This document shows positions 46,657 through 56,249 of a DNA stretch of 64,000 nt, piece by piece. Within the stretch, counting starts at the first letter, position 1; each line of letters begins with the position of its first letter. The translations under genes and the position numbers were made by a program. Under the pieces are notes generated by a model that ran no database searches, was not told the origin of the DNA, and saw only the letters and a program-made list of their open reading frames with translations. Source of the DNA: SAR324 cluster bacterium (GTDB taxonomy: Bacteria > SAR324 > XYD2-FULL-50-16); assembly GCA_028282885.1 (NCBI GenBank), contig JANQGX010000038.1, positions 1 through 64,000 on the forward strand. Direction: 5' to 3'.

Positions 46657-46878
46657 ATGCGGGAAAAGATAAAAAACGTTCTGTTATCAGCATTCGATAC
46701 AGGCAGACGAAAAAACCGATCGAAAGATCTTAAACAGCTTGTAGACGAGTTGAGCGAAGATTACTTTCAAGGTTTTCTGTCCCAGAGTCCAACCCCTTGT
46801 TCAACTGAAATGCGTGTAAACAAGATTGAGGATTATGAGCAGCAAATCGAAATACGAAGTGGTTACGGTAAGCATTGA
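46657..46878 (+). CDS. Small hypothetical protein overlapping the HD-domain gene
   Basis: 73 residues, charged and helical (LKQLVDELSEDYFQGFLSQ), unrecognised. It overlaps the start of the next gene by 44 bases in another frame, which allows coupling but also raises doubt. No clear ribosome site. Confidence 0.35.
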   Translation: MREKIKNVLLSAFDTGRRKNRSKDLKQLVDELSEDYFQGFLSQSPTPCSTEMRVNKIEDYEQQIEIRSGYGKH

Positions 46879-48262
46879 CGAGCTCAATCAAGGTATGACC
46901 ATTCTCGCCTATACCGGTTTTAGTGACCGTTATGTGGCACTGGACAAAAAGGTTCTTGCTTTTCTTCATCACAATTTTAGCGGAGCCAAGGCTCTTGTTA
47001 TTCGCAACAAAAAAAAGGTTGTGGTCTCCGTGGAAGAGATTTGTGTAGGAGATTCCCTGCTGCAACTGTTTTCATTCCCCACATCCAAGAAGCGCCTGAC
47101 TGAATTCAACCCCAAGCTCATCTCCGCTCTTCGGTCAAAAGGGGTGTTGGCATTCAAAGTCAAGAAAGCAGTAATCCTCCCGGAAGACTATTCCAAAGAC
47201 CTTCGGGATGCCATCGATCAGGTTAATCTGTTGATGAAGATCCCCTCCCGAAAACAGGAACGTCTTGAACTGGGAGTTATCCAATCCAACATCCTGGTGG
47301 AAAAGGTTGAATCCTGCGCCCGCCAACGCGTTGAAGGTTCCGAAATCATCGAAAACATGATGGACAATGCCCGGCGAGGCAAAATAAATGCAACCGATAT
47401 TGAAGCCTATGTGGAAAATGTGGTTCGCAGTTCTTCTGCCGAAGCGATGTCTGCCATCGTTAATCTCAAAGCCAGCGATCAGACCTATAGCCATTGCATA
47501 GATGTGGGCATTCTGTTTCAGATGATCTATTTTCGGTTCATTGAAAACAGCCGGCAGAAATCAGCATTTACCACAAAAAACCAGGCGCTTCTGGGCGCTT
47601 TTCTGCATGATTTCGGCAAATCGCAGATTCCCAAGGATTTGCTGGACAGCACAGTCCGTTTCGAAAGCGGCAGCCAGGAAATGGAAATGATGAGAGCTCA
47701 TCCCGTTCTTGGAGCCGAGTTGCTGAGAGGTATGGACATGCCCGATAGTGTCGTGAACATGAGCCTTTGTCATCATGTCAAAATGGATGAAAGCCTTAAG
47801 AACAGCTATCCGGCCAATATCCCCTATGAAAAAATCGGCTTTGAATCCAAACTGTTGGCGATTGGTGACATCTATCAAGCCCTTGTGGGCAAGCGAAATT
47901 ATAAAAGATCCTGGACGCCTCCCCAGGCAATTCGGTATCTCTATGCCCTGGCCGGGATTGAGTACGATGAACGATTGTGGGGAGTGTTCCTCAGCATGAT
48001 GGGAGAATACCCTGTGGGCTCACTGGTGGTACTGAATGACGATTCCATGGGATTCGTCATGTCGGTTCCGAATGAAGGAGAGGATCTGACCCGTCCCCAA
48101 ATCGCCATTGTCAGAAACGCCTTTGGAGAGGATCTGGAAAACCACCAACTGATCGATCTTCACGAAGAGAGAGATGTCTTCATCAAAGGTGATCTCGATG
48201 CCATGGATGTTTTCAGCAATCAGGCATTGAAACAATTTTCGGAACTTCGGGTTGTCGCTTAA
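46835..48262 (+). CDS. HD-GYP-like phosphohydrolase with degenerate GYP motif
   Basis: 475 residues. N-terminal domain (about 1-125) resembles the DUF3391-type leader of HD-GYP proteins (SIDELNQGMTIL). The HD domain shows TYSHCIDVGILFQM, HDFGKSQIPKDLL, HPVLGAELL and HHVKMD, giving the metal His/Asp set. The usual HHERxDGxGYP is changed: the Glu is Val and GYP is SYP. HD-GYP enzymes degrade cyclic di-GMP; the changes make activity uncertain, and it may act as a sensor. ATG at 46835 follows GAGG closely; a TTG at 46826 is possible. Confidence 0.82.
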   Translation: MSSKSKYEVVTVSIDELNQGMTILAYTGFSDRYVALDKKVLAFLHHNFSGAKALVIRNKKKVVVSVEEICVGDSLLQLFSFPTSKKRLTEFNPKLISALRSKGVLAFKVKKAVILPEDYSKDLRDAIDQVNLLMKIPSRKQERLELGVIQSNILVEKVESCARQRVEGSEIIENMMDNARRGKINATDIEAYVENVVRSSSAEAMSAIVNLKASDQTYSHCIDVGILFQMIYFRFIENSRQKSAFTTKNQALLGAFLHDFGKSQIPKDLLDSTVRFESGSQEMEMMRAHPVLGAELLRGMDMPDSVVNMSLCHHVKMDESLKNSYPANIPYEKIGFESKLLAIGDIYQALVGKRNYKRSWTPPQAIRYLYALAGIEYDERLWGVFLSMMGEYPVGSLVVLNDDSMGFVMSVPNEGEDLTRPQIAIVRNAFGEDLENHQLIDLHEERDVFIKGDLDAMDVFSNQALKQFSELRVVA

Positions 48263-48493
48263 CACAAATTACCGAAAAGAGACTCTTCCGGATTGAATTG
48301 CTGCCTTTTTTATCGTTGTGGCAAAAAACGGGAGCCCCTCATCCAGGCTTTGTCTTTCCCGGATTCAGTCCGCTTATCCACAGCTATCGGGATATTTTTA
48401 AAATCCAATCATCCGAAAAACTTATTGATTTTTGGCGATATTTTTCTTATACATCCTTAGGTATACTTTGAACTAAAAATCAATTCGGGGGGA

Positions 48494-49186
48494 GTGATAC
48501 GGAATCATTCGGTTCCGATTTCGCAAAAATTCCGAGTGTTAATCTGTAAAAAAACGAATATGGCCAGTCTTTTGTGCGGATTACCTAATAAACGGACCAT
48601 CCATCAATCCCTTGCCCTGTTTCTCTTTCTGGTTGTCCTGGTTCCGGCACCCCGGATTCTTGGCGACCAACTGTTTATTGGCAGTAAAGCCCCGAACCTG
48701 ATCGGTAACGATGCTATCACCGGCAATCGTATCAACCTGTTTATGTTGATGACTACCCTGCAGTTCAAAAGGGACAACCGTGGATATCTGGTCGTCGGCA
48801 AGGATGGAAAATATGTCAATGAATTCGTCAGAAATCTTCTGGTATTGAATTTCTTTTCCAGATCATGCATCCCCTGTATAAGAGAGATTCCTGCTTTCAA
48901 CAGGATCGCCAATAAATATAAGGGTCAACGGGTGAAGTTCCTTTATGTAAATGTCGATCCCGCCATGTCAAAAGATGAGGCCCAACGGTTTATACAAAAA
49001 CACAATATAGAAGTGCCTATGATGTTGTGCAATCAGGCCGAAGCGATCAGGAAGTATGATGCCAAAGTCCTGCCAAGACTTTATTTAATAGACCAGCAGA
49101 AAAAAATATTCCACATCGTGAAAGGTTTTGATGAGGATCTGGAATACGATCTCGGTCAACTGATTGATACCTTGCTAACAAATTGA
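48494..49186 (+). CDS. TlpA-like periplasmic thioredoxin
   Basis: Up to 230 residues. A hydrophobic export segment (LALFLFLVVLVPAP) is followed by a redoxin fold with the CxxC pair in SRSCIPCIREIPAF, YVNVDPAMSKDEAQRF and a cis-Pro region VLPRLYLID. Predicted to reduce or shuffle disulfides in the periplasm. Start is unsure: GTG at 48494 sits right behind GGGGGGA, and an ATG at 48560 lacks a ribosome site. Its stop overlaps the next frame, so it may serve the cysteine-containing outer-membrane proteins nearby (inference). A 231-base gap precedes it. Confidence 0.8.
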   Translation: MIRNHSVPISQKFRVLICKKTNMASLLCGLPNKRTIHQSLALFLFLVVLVPAPRILGDQLFIGSKAPNLIGNDAITGNRINLFMLMTTLQFKRDNRGYLVVGKDGKYVNEFVRNLLVLNFFSRSCIPCIREIPAFNRIANKYKGQRVKFLYVNVDPAMSKDEAQRFIQKHNIEVPMMLCNQAEAIRKYDAKVLPRLYLIDQQKKIFHIVKGFDEDLEYDLGQLIDTLLTN

Positions 49187-49191
49187 TAACT

Positions 49192-50763
49192 ATGATGAGT
49201 TTTCAAATGAATAGGAAAAAACTGCAATTCAAAACCCGATGCCTGTTTTTCGGCAGCCTCATGCTGTTTCTGGTTATCGGCCTGACACTTCCGGGTTCGG
49301 CATCTGCCGAGTCAATGGATGATGCCCTGGCAAGAGCTGTCTATCTTCTGAAACAGAGAGGGCTTTCCGATACTGCTGACATCGAACTGGTATTGGAAGT
49401 GGTCAACTACGACTCCAAGAAACTGGATCGTGAAGCCCGGATTATTCAAGGCGCCGCTTTTTCCGCCCTGCAGAGCGGATTCCCCAACGCAAAGATCATC
49501 CTGCAAAGCGAAGCCGTGGTTGGCGTCTCTTCAAGAGCCACAGTTCTGAAAGGAACCTACCAGCAAAGGGGCGGAACCGTTCTTGTCTCTTTGCAGGCAA
49601 TTAATCAGACAACAGGACAACTGATCGCCAAGGCGGATGTGGAATATGAGTCCGATGTTCAGATTGCCAGTGATATGGTTGCCGTTCTCAATATTCAGGC
49701 GTCTAACCTGAGTAAGTCCCAAAACCGGATATTCAGTAAGATCTTTCGCTCGGAACTCACCAAGACCGGAAAGATGAACCTGATTGCCAGTGAGTACGTC
49801 GACGCTGCAGACGCCGACAAAATCCAGGAGGAGTACCAGTGCAGCCGCGACGAATGCGGAACCATCATTGCACAGCAATTGAACGCTTCCCAGGTCGTTA
49901 CTCCCATTTATGAACAAGTAACCGAAAGCCTCTGTTACCTCACTGCAAGCTGGAAAGACATTGCCACCGGAAGAACCATTAACGAGGTCAGTATTAAACA
50001 TGATTGTCAACTGGAGACCCTGGATGCAGCCGTGGAAGAGCTGGCCTGTAAACTGGCAGGAACCTGCGGACAACAACCGCAATTGATAACCCCGGTTGTC
50101 GTGCCTGAACCGGAACCCGAACCCCTGCCGGAACCTGAACCGGAGCCCTTGCCGGAACCCGAGCCTGAACCACTGCCTCCGCCACCGGTAGAGGAAGATG
50201 ACTATAGCGACCGGTTCTCATTGTTGACCATCGGGATTCCCTTGAGCTATAGCATTAGTTCAGCAAGCATCAGCAACTCCGAAGGTAGTACAGACGATTA
50301 TGATGTAGAAACTGATGGCAGTCCTTCCGGGTATTACCTGCATTGGGGAATCGGCTATTCGAAAACTGCATACTGGGGTCTTGGCTGGACAAGTGTGACA
50401 CAGCCAGTAAAAAACCCAGTAGGTGGAAATATATACGGAATATCCGACAATCCCGAACTTCATACAAATGCCTTAGATTTTGATTGGACGGGTTTGATAG
50501 GAGGTAGTTTCGCACTTGGATTCGGCGGTGGTATCAATTGGTCTAATGTCCTTTGTGACACTTGTTTTTTTGAACCAGCAGTAGGAGTCCAGTTTCTTGG
50601 AAGGATCGGTTTTATCGGAGATGGTTTTGGAGTTCTCTATTCCATCCACAGTTACGCTGCAAATTCGACAATGAGCTTTACCGATTCAAACGATACAACA
50701 AACAACGTTACTGCATCTTGGACGGCAACCGCTTCCATGCTGTCGGTTGCCATTAAGTTCTAG
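49192..50763 (+). CDS. Outer-membrane protein with Pro-Glu linker and C-terminal barrel
   Basis: About 523 residues. Signal peptide ending GSASA; an N-terminal periplasmic alpha/beta domain (about 40-285) with two cysteine pairs, reminiscent of CsgG/FlgO-like proteins; a stiff proline-glutamate linker with repeated PEPEPLPEPE units (50107-50185); and a beta-rich end (about 340-523) finishing AIKF, typical of an outer-membrane barrel. Function unknown. The ATG at 49192 is chosen; 49207 is possible. Follows the TlpA-like gene with 5 bases between. Confidence 0.72.
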   Translation: MMSFQMNRKKLQFKTRCLFFGSLMLFLVIGLTLPGSASAESMDDALARAVYLLKQRGLSDTADIELVLEVVNYDSKKLDREARIIQGAAFSALQSGFPNAKIILQSEAVVGVSSRATVLKGTYQQRGGTVLVSLQAINQTTGQLIAKADVEYESDVQIASDMVAVLNIQASNLSKSQNRIFSKIFRSELTKTGKMNLIASEYVDAADADKIQEEYQCSRDECGTIIAQQLNASQVVTPIYEQVTESLCYLTASWKDIATGRTINEVSIKHDCQLETLDAAVEELACKLAGTCGQQPQLITPVVVPEPEPEPLPEPEPEPLPEPEPEPLPPPPVEEDDYSDRFSLLTIGIPLSYSISSASISNSEGSTDDYDVETDGSPSGYYLHWGIGYSKTAYWGLGWTSVTQPVKNPVGGNIYGISDNPELHTNALDFDWTGLIGGSFALGFGGGINWSNVLCDTCFFEPAVGVQFLGRIGFIGDGFGVLYSIHSYAANSTMSFTDSNDTTNNVTASWTATASMLSVAIKF

Positions 50764-50771
50764 TTATCAAA

Positions 50772-50809
50772 TTGACACCCTAGTCCAATTTGGGGTGTCA
50801 AGTAATTTT
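50772..50809 (+). terminator. Hairpin terminator after the outer-membrane protein gene
   Basis: TTGACACCC (50772-50780) pairs with GGGTGTCAA (50793-50801), followed by a short T-rich stretch. Confidence 0.7.
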
Positions 50810-51001
50810 AAGAATGCAGTTCAGAAATACAAACAACAGGATCCATATTCACCAACAGCGATGATTTGAGAAATCTATGTAAGACAAGATTTCGTTTTTT
50901 CTTTTTTTCGTTCCTGGGTTGGATTACAATACTTAAAAACCAATTTAGAATCCGCATCAACAAATTTGCCTAAGATAACCTCTTAATTTGAGAGAACTGA
51001 C

Positions 51002-51961
51002 ATGAAACCGAGAAACTATTTTCTGACAATTCTCATCTGCCTGTCCATACTGGCTTTTGTCTTTGTAACCAGTAGTTGTAAATCTAATGATGTTTCCAAA
51101 AACCGCGAATCCTATGAGGAAAGCATCGGAGCTGGTGGTGATAGTGGAGGCGATAGTGGCGGAGACAGCGGTGGAGATAGCGGCGATGATGGCGGGAGCA
51201 GCAGTGATGACCACGGCGATACCTCAAGCACTGGTACTTCAATGAGTTCCAGCGACTCCGAATCCGGAACAATCGAAACTGGAGGTGATATTGACTGGTT
51301 TAAGGTCTACCTGAGTTCGGCCGGTGAATTTAACGTATACTCTACTGGTAGCACAGATGTTCATGCCAAGCTTTATAATTCAAGCCTTACAGAACTCGAA
51401 TACGACGATGATGGAGGTGAAAATTTTAACTTCTCAATCACATACGATATTACAACATCCGGTTATTACTATATTAAAGTTGAAGGCCGATATTCGTACA
51501 CTACAGGAAGCTATACTATAAATACTTCATTCGGAGATTCTAGATATTACGATTTTGAGACTAATGGAATTGCACCTTCGGATCTATATAACAGCACTGA
51601 GAGTGATGCTTCCTGGTTTGTAAGTACCAGTAAGTCTTATGGAGGATCATACAGTCTTGAATCCGGCGATATTGACGACAATCAGGTTTCCTGTTTTCAT
51701 GCCAACGGTAGTTGGTCTTCAATTAGTTTCAAGTATTTTGGAGATACAGAAGAGGACTATGATAAGCTGAAATTTTACATCGATGGTGTGTTGAAAAATA
51801 GTCCAGGGTATTCAGGAACTACTACTTATTGGCAGTCTAAATCTTTCACTTTCTCCCCCACCTCTTCTACCCATGTCTACAAATGGTGTTATGATAAAGA
51901 TGGTAGTCAATCTACTACAAATGATGCCGTTTGGATCGATAATCTGAGATTAACACCATAA
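51002..51961 (+). CDS. Lipoprotein with pre-peptidase C-terminal-like domain
   Basis: 319 residues. Export signal with VTSSC (Cys26) as a loose lipobox, a Gly-Asp-Ser linker built from a 12-bp DNA repeat (about 51133-51190, GGDS units), a PPC-type beta domain (about 85-170, GDIDWFKVYLSSAGEFNVYST, YYYIKVEG) and a second jelly-roll-like domain with SYSLESG and WIDNLRL. Such domains bind carbohydrate or aid export of secreted enzymes, but no catalytic domain is present. GAGAG upstream of ATG supports the start; strong terminator behind. Confidence 0.75.
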   Translation: MKPRNYFLTILICLSILAFVFVTSSCKSNDVSKNRESYEESIGAGGDSGGDSGGDSGGDSGDDGGSSSDDHGDTSSTGTSMSSSDSESGTIETGGDIDWFKVYLSSAGEFNVYSTGSTDVHAKLYNSSLTELEYDDDGGENFNFSITYDITTSGYYYIKVEGRYSYTTGSYTINTSFGDSRYYDFETNGIAPSDLYNSTESDASWFVSTSKSYGGSYSLESGDIDDNQVSCFHANGSWSSISFKYFGDTEEDYDKLKFYIDGVLKNSPGYSGTTTYWQSKSFTFSPTSSTHVYKWCYDKDGSQSTTNDAVWIDNLRLTP

Positions 51962-51981
51962 ACCAAACTTTTTCACAAAAC

Positions 51982-52026
51982 AAAAAAGGAGATGCTTCTC
52001 TAACGAGAAAGCATCTCCTTTTTTTT
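51982..52026. terminator. Strong, probably bidirectional terminator
   Basis: GGAGATGCTTCTC (51988-52000) pairs with GAGAAAGCATCTCC (52005-52018), with a T run after and an A run before it. It lies between the plus-strand lipoprotein and the convergent giant lipoprotein gene. Confidence 0.9.
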
Positions 52027-52126
52027 GCTTAAATCTTGAGTTGTAGACGAGCACAACCTATGAGTCCCACAGTTCCTTCATTACCCGCCCGGTTAAAATT
52101 ATAATTTCCCCTGAACCCTTCAATAA

Positions 52127-55100
52127 TCAGGGAACCACCTGGAAGTAGCCATCACTGATATCCCAGTTTCCTTCCTGATCGATTATCAATAACCAGAGAA
52201 AACCAGCCCCGGTTTTTAACCAGGAGGGATCGATCATTTCGCTTCCCCATTCCGCATCGGCTCCGTATCTGTGTTCCCATAACTTACCGTTAACGATTCC
52301 CGTCAGCAGGGAGGGATCCGTTTCATACATATCGGTTGAGGTATCGTTGAGCACATAGACAGACAGTTTACCCGAGTCGATATAGCCGGTATCCCAGGAG
52401 ATATACCGGGTGCTTCCCTCGTTCCACACTTCACCACCGTTGGGATTGGTAAGGCCAAAGGGCCAATATTTGTTGGCAACCACCATGTTGATGGTGAAGT
52501 CACCATCGCTGATATCCCAGTTGCCACCGGAATCGATGATCAGCAGCCGCGAATCAGCTCCATTGGAGCCTAATTCGGCCGGATCAATAACCCTTTGACC
52601 GATATTGAACTCACGACGCGAACGTTGATTCCATTTCAGAGAATTGACCGAAGTGGTTATGTCCGCTGTAGTGTCAAGAATCGAAGGATCATCCTTTATA
52701 AGAAAAAAGTTCACCGAGTCTGCCGAGAGGTCCGCACTGCTCCAGGTGATCGTTTCCGTTGTACCGAATTGCCAGTTTTCAGCACCATTAGGCGTTGTTA
52801 TGGCTGATGGATAGTAATTGCCGCTGTTTACCAGGTTAATGGTGAAATCGTTGTCGCTGATATCCCAATTACCACTGCCGTCGATCAATAGTATCCTGTA
52901 ACTGTTTCCTGAATTGTAAAAGTATGAAGGATCGAAGGAAAAGAATCCCGTATTGAGTAGCCCGTGATAGAGTTTGCCCCAGTTCTTGCTGTTGACATTG
53001 GAAGCCAGAACTGCGCTGTCTGTTGCATCCAATCCTGTCGGATCATCCTGTAAAATATAGATGTCGATATCACCCGAAGGATCAAAACTGGGCCCGTCCC
53101 AGGAGACATCCCCGGGACTGAAATAGTACCAATTAATACCTCCCACGCTTGGCATGGCCAGAGCAGTGGAGTTATATAATCCGCTGCTGACCGTCGGTCC
53201 GGATGGGCCTCCATCAGCACATTCAATGACATACTGTTGCCAGGCCGGAGTCAAGCCCGTTTTGATAAAACCGGTTGGGTCACAACCTGCATGAATATAA
53301 ACTTGGTAATCCGTACTGGGATCCGTGGACAGGGTAGCCAGGGTAAAATAGCCGCCGCTGTCGGTGTGAGCCATGACATTGTCAAGATTGCTATAGATAT
53401 CCGACCGGGAAATCGGATCGGAACTGGCATCCACCACCTGACCTTCTACGGTCACAAAATGCTCCTTGGTAAAAGATCCGTTTTGAGCAATATCCGTTCC
53501 CTGGGATTTGAATGATGAAGTGGGCAGGGTCAGGGTGCTACCATCCGGCACACTGGCTAATCCGATCCTGAAGGTTCTGATATTGTCCCATTGTGTATAA
53601 TCCGGAGTTACTCCCGACACATCGCTGGTGGGGTCCATATCCTGGTTAAAATGAACATAGAGATCATTGCCGGCATCCAGGAAATATCCTGTAATGTATG
53701 GAGTTTGCGTATAATACCAGGCATGATTGAGTTCTCCGGCATCCACCCATGACACAATACTTAGGAATTCTCCTGCCCTGGCAATTACCGCTTGCGTACC
53801 TCCGTTCACAGTAGTGCCTTCGTAACGACCCAGAAAGACAAAAGAACTGCCCATGGCCCAATCGTGGGTTCCGCTCACGACCTCACGACCATAGATGGTA
53901 CCGCCACCCAAGGGATTCATGACGACATCCGGCAGGTAGTGAAGGCTGTATGTTTTACCTTGAATATCCGTTTCCATGAACCAGGCAAAGGAGGGATGTG
54001 AAAAACGAACTGCATCCTGAATGCTGGTACAGCCCAAGGCGCCGAACTCTTCACAGAAATGCTCGGATTTGAACAGGGGCGTCAGATTGTTCAGGTCTGT
54101 ATCAACATCGATATTGGAAACCGTTCCGCTGCTGTTGTCTGTGACTTGTGTTCCAAAAACAGTTGGACTCAATGGCGGATTGGCAAAAACCACACTTTCA
54201 TCCCCTTCCACGACAATCTGTCCCTGAAGATCCGAATATCCGGGAAAAGTCACGGTAGCTGTGACCTCTTCATCATTGATATAGAGAGTTGCGCCGGGAT
54301 CGACAATAACACCACCCGGAAAAAACAGATCACTACCCGGTCCAAAAGTAGCATCGTTCATAACATGCAATTGCGCCATTTCTCCCATAATCACAATCCC
54401 GTCGATATCAAGAGAAGCCTGCAAAACGATTCCGCCCAGGACTAATGTTCCATACACCGTTAGATTCACCGGGCCACTGGTGACCCACAAACCATCTTCA
54501 ATTTCAAGACTGCCGGAGACAACATTAATCGTTGTATCAGCGCTGAGATAGAGGGTTCGGAGTTCATATTCCCCGTACAGCTCAATTCCCAGCCCCGAAT
54601 TCAAATCCGTGTTACCGATCCAGACCTGTTCAATGAAACCATCACCGGACAGATAGAGGTGACTGTCGGCACTGTTCAGATGAACTGTAGATGATCCATG
54701 CATCTCTCCATCACCGATAAAACTGATCTGGTTGGACCCCACCTGGATGTCCGAGCCGTTGTAACCAAAGTTTTTCCCGCCGAGAATATCAATCGTAGAA
54801 GGTCTTTGATGATAGATGTCACCCGTGATCTCCGAATGATCGTCAATATCAAGAAGACCGCCATTCAGAATAAGATCACCGGAATAAGAGACGCCATCCA
54901 ATACCAAAGTTCCCCCGGAATTTACCGTCGCGGAACTGATAGGGTTTCCGGCCGGATCGATTGTCACCACATGGCCTGGCATGACAGTAATACTGGCCCC
55001 GGAATCGGTGCAACCGCTTCCGCTGAAAATCCCGCTGTTGGATGAACTTCCTGAACCGGTCGAAGGACAGGAATAAGAAACGGCATTAATATTGATCGTT

Positions 55101-56230
55101 ACAGTATTAGCAGTGTTGCCAAAACCATTCTCACTACCCACTTTAAAGGTAAAACTGTCATAGCCAGTTCCGCTGCCGCTGGATAAAGGCCGATATCTTA
55201 AATGTCGGAGCTCGGTTACAAGGATTTCGTCTCCCGCCGCAACCGACTCTCCTGTATCAATCAGACTGTTGAAGTTTTTATCCAGAAACAGGGTTCCCCC
55301 GCTGGGCAAACTGCCGATCTGAACACTGGCAAAAGTCTCACCGCTTGTACTTTCCTGAAATGCAAAATCGCTTACCGCAAAATAGATATCCGTGGCCTGG
55401 TCAGTTGTTTTGGAAAAATCCACGGAAGTTGGGCCAGTGCTGTATGTTCCGGAGGTAATGGTGGTACTTCCGGAAACACTACCAAGTGTGGCTGTCACCG
55501 TCGTCTGACCATCTGCTAGCGCAGTCACCGTACCTTTTGAGGTTTCTGAGTTGGTTACGCTCACAATACTGGAATCGGCGACGGACCAGGAAACAAAGTT
55601 AGTTATCCCAAGTACGCTTGAGTCTGAAAATTCGCCGTTTGCTGTCAGATCCACACTCTCGCCGATATCCAAGGCAGCGCTTTCCGGAGAAACGGATATG
55701 CTTACCGGACTCGCCACCAGGGATAGTGCCGACTGGATAATCTTGGTTTGTCCAACATCCGCATCGGTAATGATGAAATCGATTGAAGCGCTGGCAATCA
55801 CCAGGTCGCTGCTACTCAACTGGCCTGCACTGCTGTATGTGTGACCGAATGCATATTCGAAGAGTTTTAAAGGGGTGTTGAGGGGGATATTCAGGGTTAC
55901 CGTGGAGCTGTTCAGATCCAATAATGAGCGGTCATAGTACGAAGATAGTGTCGAAAACCGGTTGGTAAAGGCAATCGATTCATCAACGGCCACCATTAAG
56001 ATCGTTCCCGTATCTCCAGGCAGGGTGGACAGTGAAGCCTGTCTACCGGATTGATTTCCGCTGCCCTGGCCTGAATCGCCCAAATGCAGTGTCACGGAAA
56101 CCATGCGCCGATCCCCTTCGAATTCGGAAGCGCTTTTGGGATTGACGCAGGAGACCAATCCCAAGCTCACCACTAGACCAACAGTGATAACCAGATTCTT
56201 TCGAAAATTTAAAATACCTGTCCGCTTCAT
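52127..56230 (-). CDS. Giant multidomain lipoprotein (BIG2, cadherin-like, beta-helix, Ser-Thr-rich repeats)
   Basis: 1367 residues. Lipobox LVSC (Cys28). Then a BIG2 domain (about 173-262, VSPESAALDIGESVDLTANG), a cadherin-like or CSPG-type repeat (about 265-385), a long beta-helical stretch (about 420-720), a unique part with a carboxypeptidase-regulatory-like fold (VEGQVVDASSDPISRSDIYS), and three C-terminal repeats, each ending like GNWDISDGDFTIN; two carry the PNGAENW/PNGGEVW...W opening seen in Kre9-type domains. The stretch near 54080-54450 closely resembles nucleotides 1344-1675 of the protein at the window start. Anchored in the outer membrane, likely surface exposed. AAAGGG precedes ATG. 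Last gene of the operon starting at 59904. Confidence 0.85.
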   Translation of the reverse strand: MKRTGILNFRKNLVITVGLVVSLGLVSCVNPKSASEFEGDRRMVSVTLHLGDSGQGSGNQSGRQASLSTLPGDTGTILMVAVDESIAFTNRFSTLSSYYDRSLLDLNSSTVTLNIPLNTPLKLFEYAFGHTYSSAGQLSSSDLVIASASIDFIITDADVGQTKIIQSALSLVASPVSISVSPESAALDIGESVDLTANGEFSDSSVLGITNFVSWSVADSSIVSVTNSETSKGTVTALADGQTTVTATLGSVSGSTTITSGTYSTGPTSVDFSKTTDQATDIYFAVSDFAFQESTSGETFASVQIGSLPSGGTLFLDKNFNSLIDTGESVAAGDEILVTELRHLRYRPLSSGSGTGYDSFTFKVGSENGFGNTANTVTININAVSYSCPSTGSGSSSNSGIFSGSGCTDSGASITVMPGHVVTIDPAGNPISSATVNSGGTLVLDGVSYSGDLILNGGLLDIDDHSEITGDIYHQRPSTIDILGGKNFGYNGSDIQVGSNQISFIGDGEMHGSSTVHLNSADSHLYLSGDGFIEQVWIGNTDLNSGLGIELYGEYELRTLYLSADTTINVVSGSLEIEDGLWVTSGPVNLTVYGTLVLGGIVLQASLDIDGIVIMGEMAQLHVMNDATFGPGSDLFFPGGVIVDPGATLYINDEEVTATVTFPGYSDLQGQIVVEGDESVVFANPPLSPTVFGTQVTDNSSGTVSNIDVDTDLNNLTPLFKSEHFCEEFGALGCTSIQDAVRFSHPSFAWFMETDIQGKTYSLHYLPDVVMNPLGGGTIYGREVVSGTHDWAMGSSFVFLGRYEGTTVNGGTQAVIARAGEFLSIVSWVDAGELNHAWYYTQTPYITGYFLDAGNDLYVHFNQDMDPTSDVSGVTPDYTQWDNIRTFRIGLASVPDGSTLTLPTSSFKSQGTDIAQNGSFTKEHFVTVEGQVVDASSDPISRSDIYSNLDNVMAHTDSGGYFTLATLSTDPSTDYQVYIHAGCDPTGFIKTGLTPAWQQYVIECADGGPSGPTVSSGLYNSTALAMPSVGGINWYYFSPGDVSWDGPSFDPSGDIDIYILQDDPTGLDATDSAVLASNVNSKNWGKLYHGLLNTGFFSFDPSYFYNSGNSYRILLIDGSGNWDISDNDFTINLVNSGNYYPSAITTPNGAENWQFGTTETITWSSADLSADSVNFFLIKDDPSILDTTADITTSVNSLKWNQRSRREFNIGQRVIDPAELGSNGADSRLLIIDSGGNWDISDGDFTINMVVANKYWPFGLTNPNGGEVWNEGSTRYISWDTGYIDSGKLSVYVLNDTSTDMYETDPSLLTGIVNGKLWEHRYGADAEWGSEMIDPSWLKTGAGFLWLLIIDQEGNWDISDGYFQVVP

Positions 56231-56249
56231 TTGCCCTTTAACTTTTCAG

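Noticed and set aside
50107..50185. Short DNA repeat array considered as CRISPR
   Set aside because: It is an in-frame Pro-Glu codon repeat inside an outer-membrane protein linker, without spacers.
51133..51190. 12-bp GC-rich tandem repeat considered as a non-coding element
   Set aside because: It is in frame and encodes a Gly-Asp-Ser linker directly behind a lipoprotein signal.
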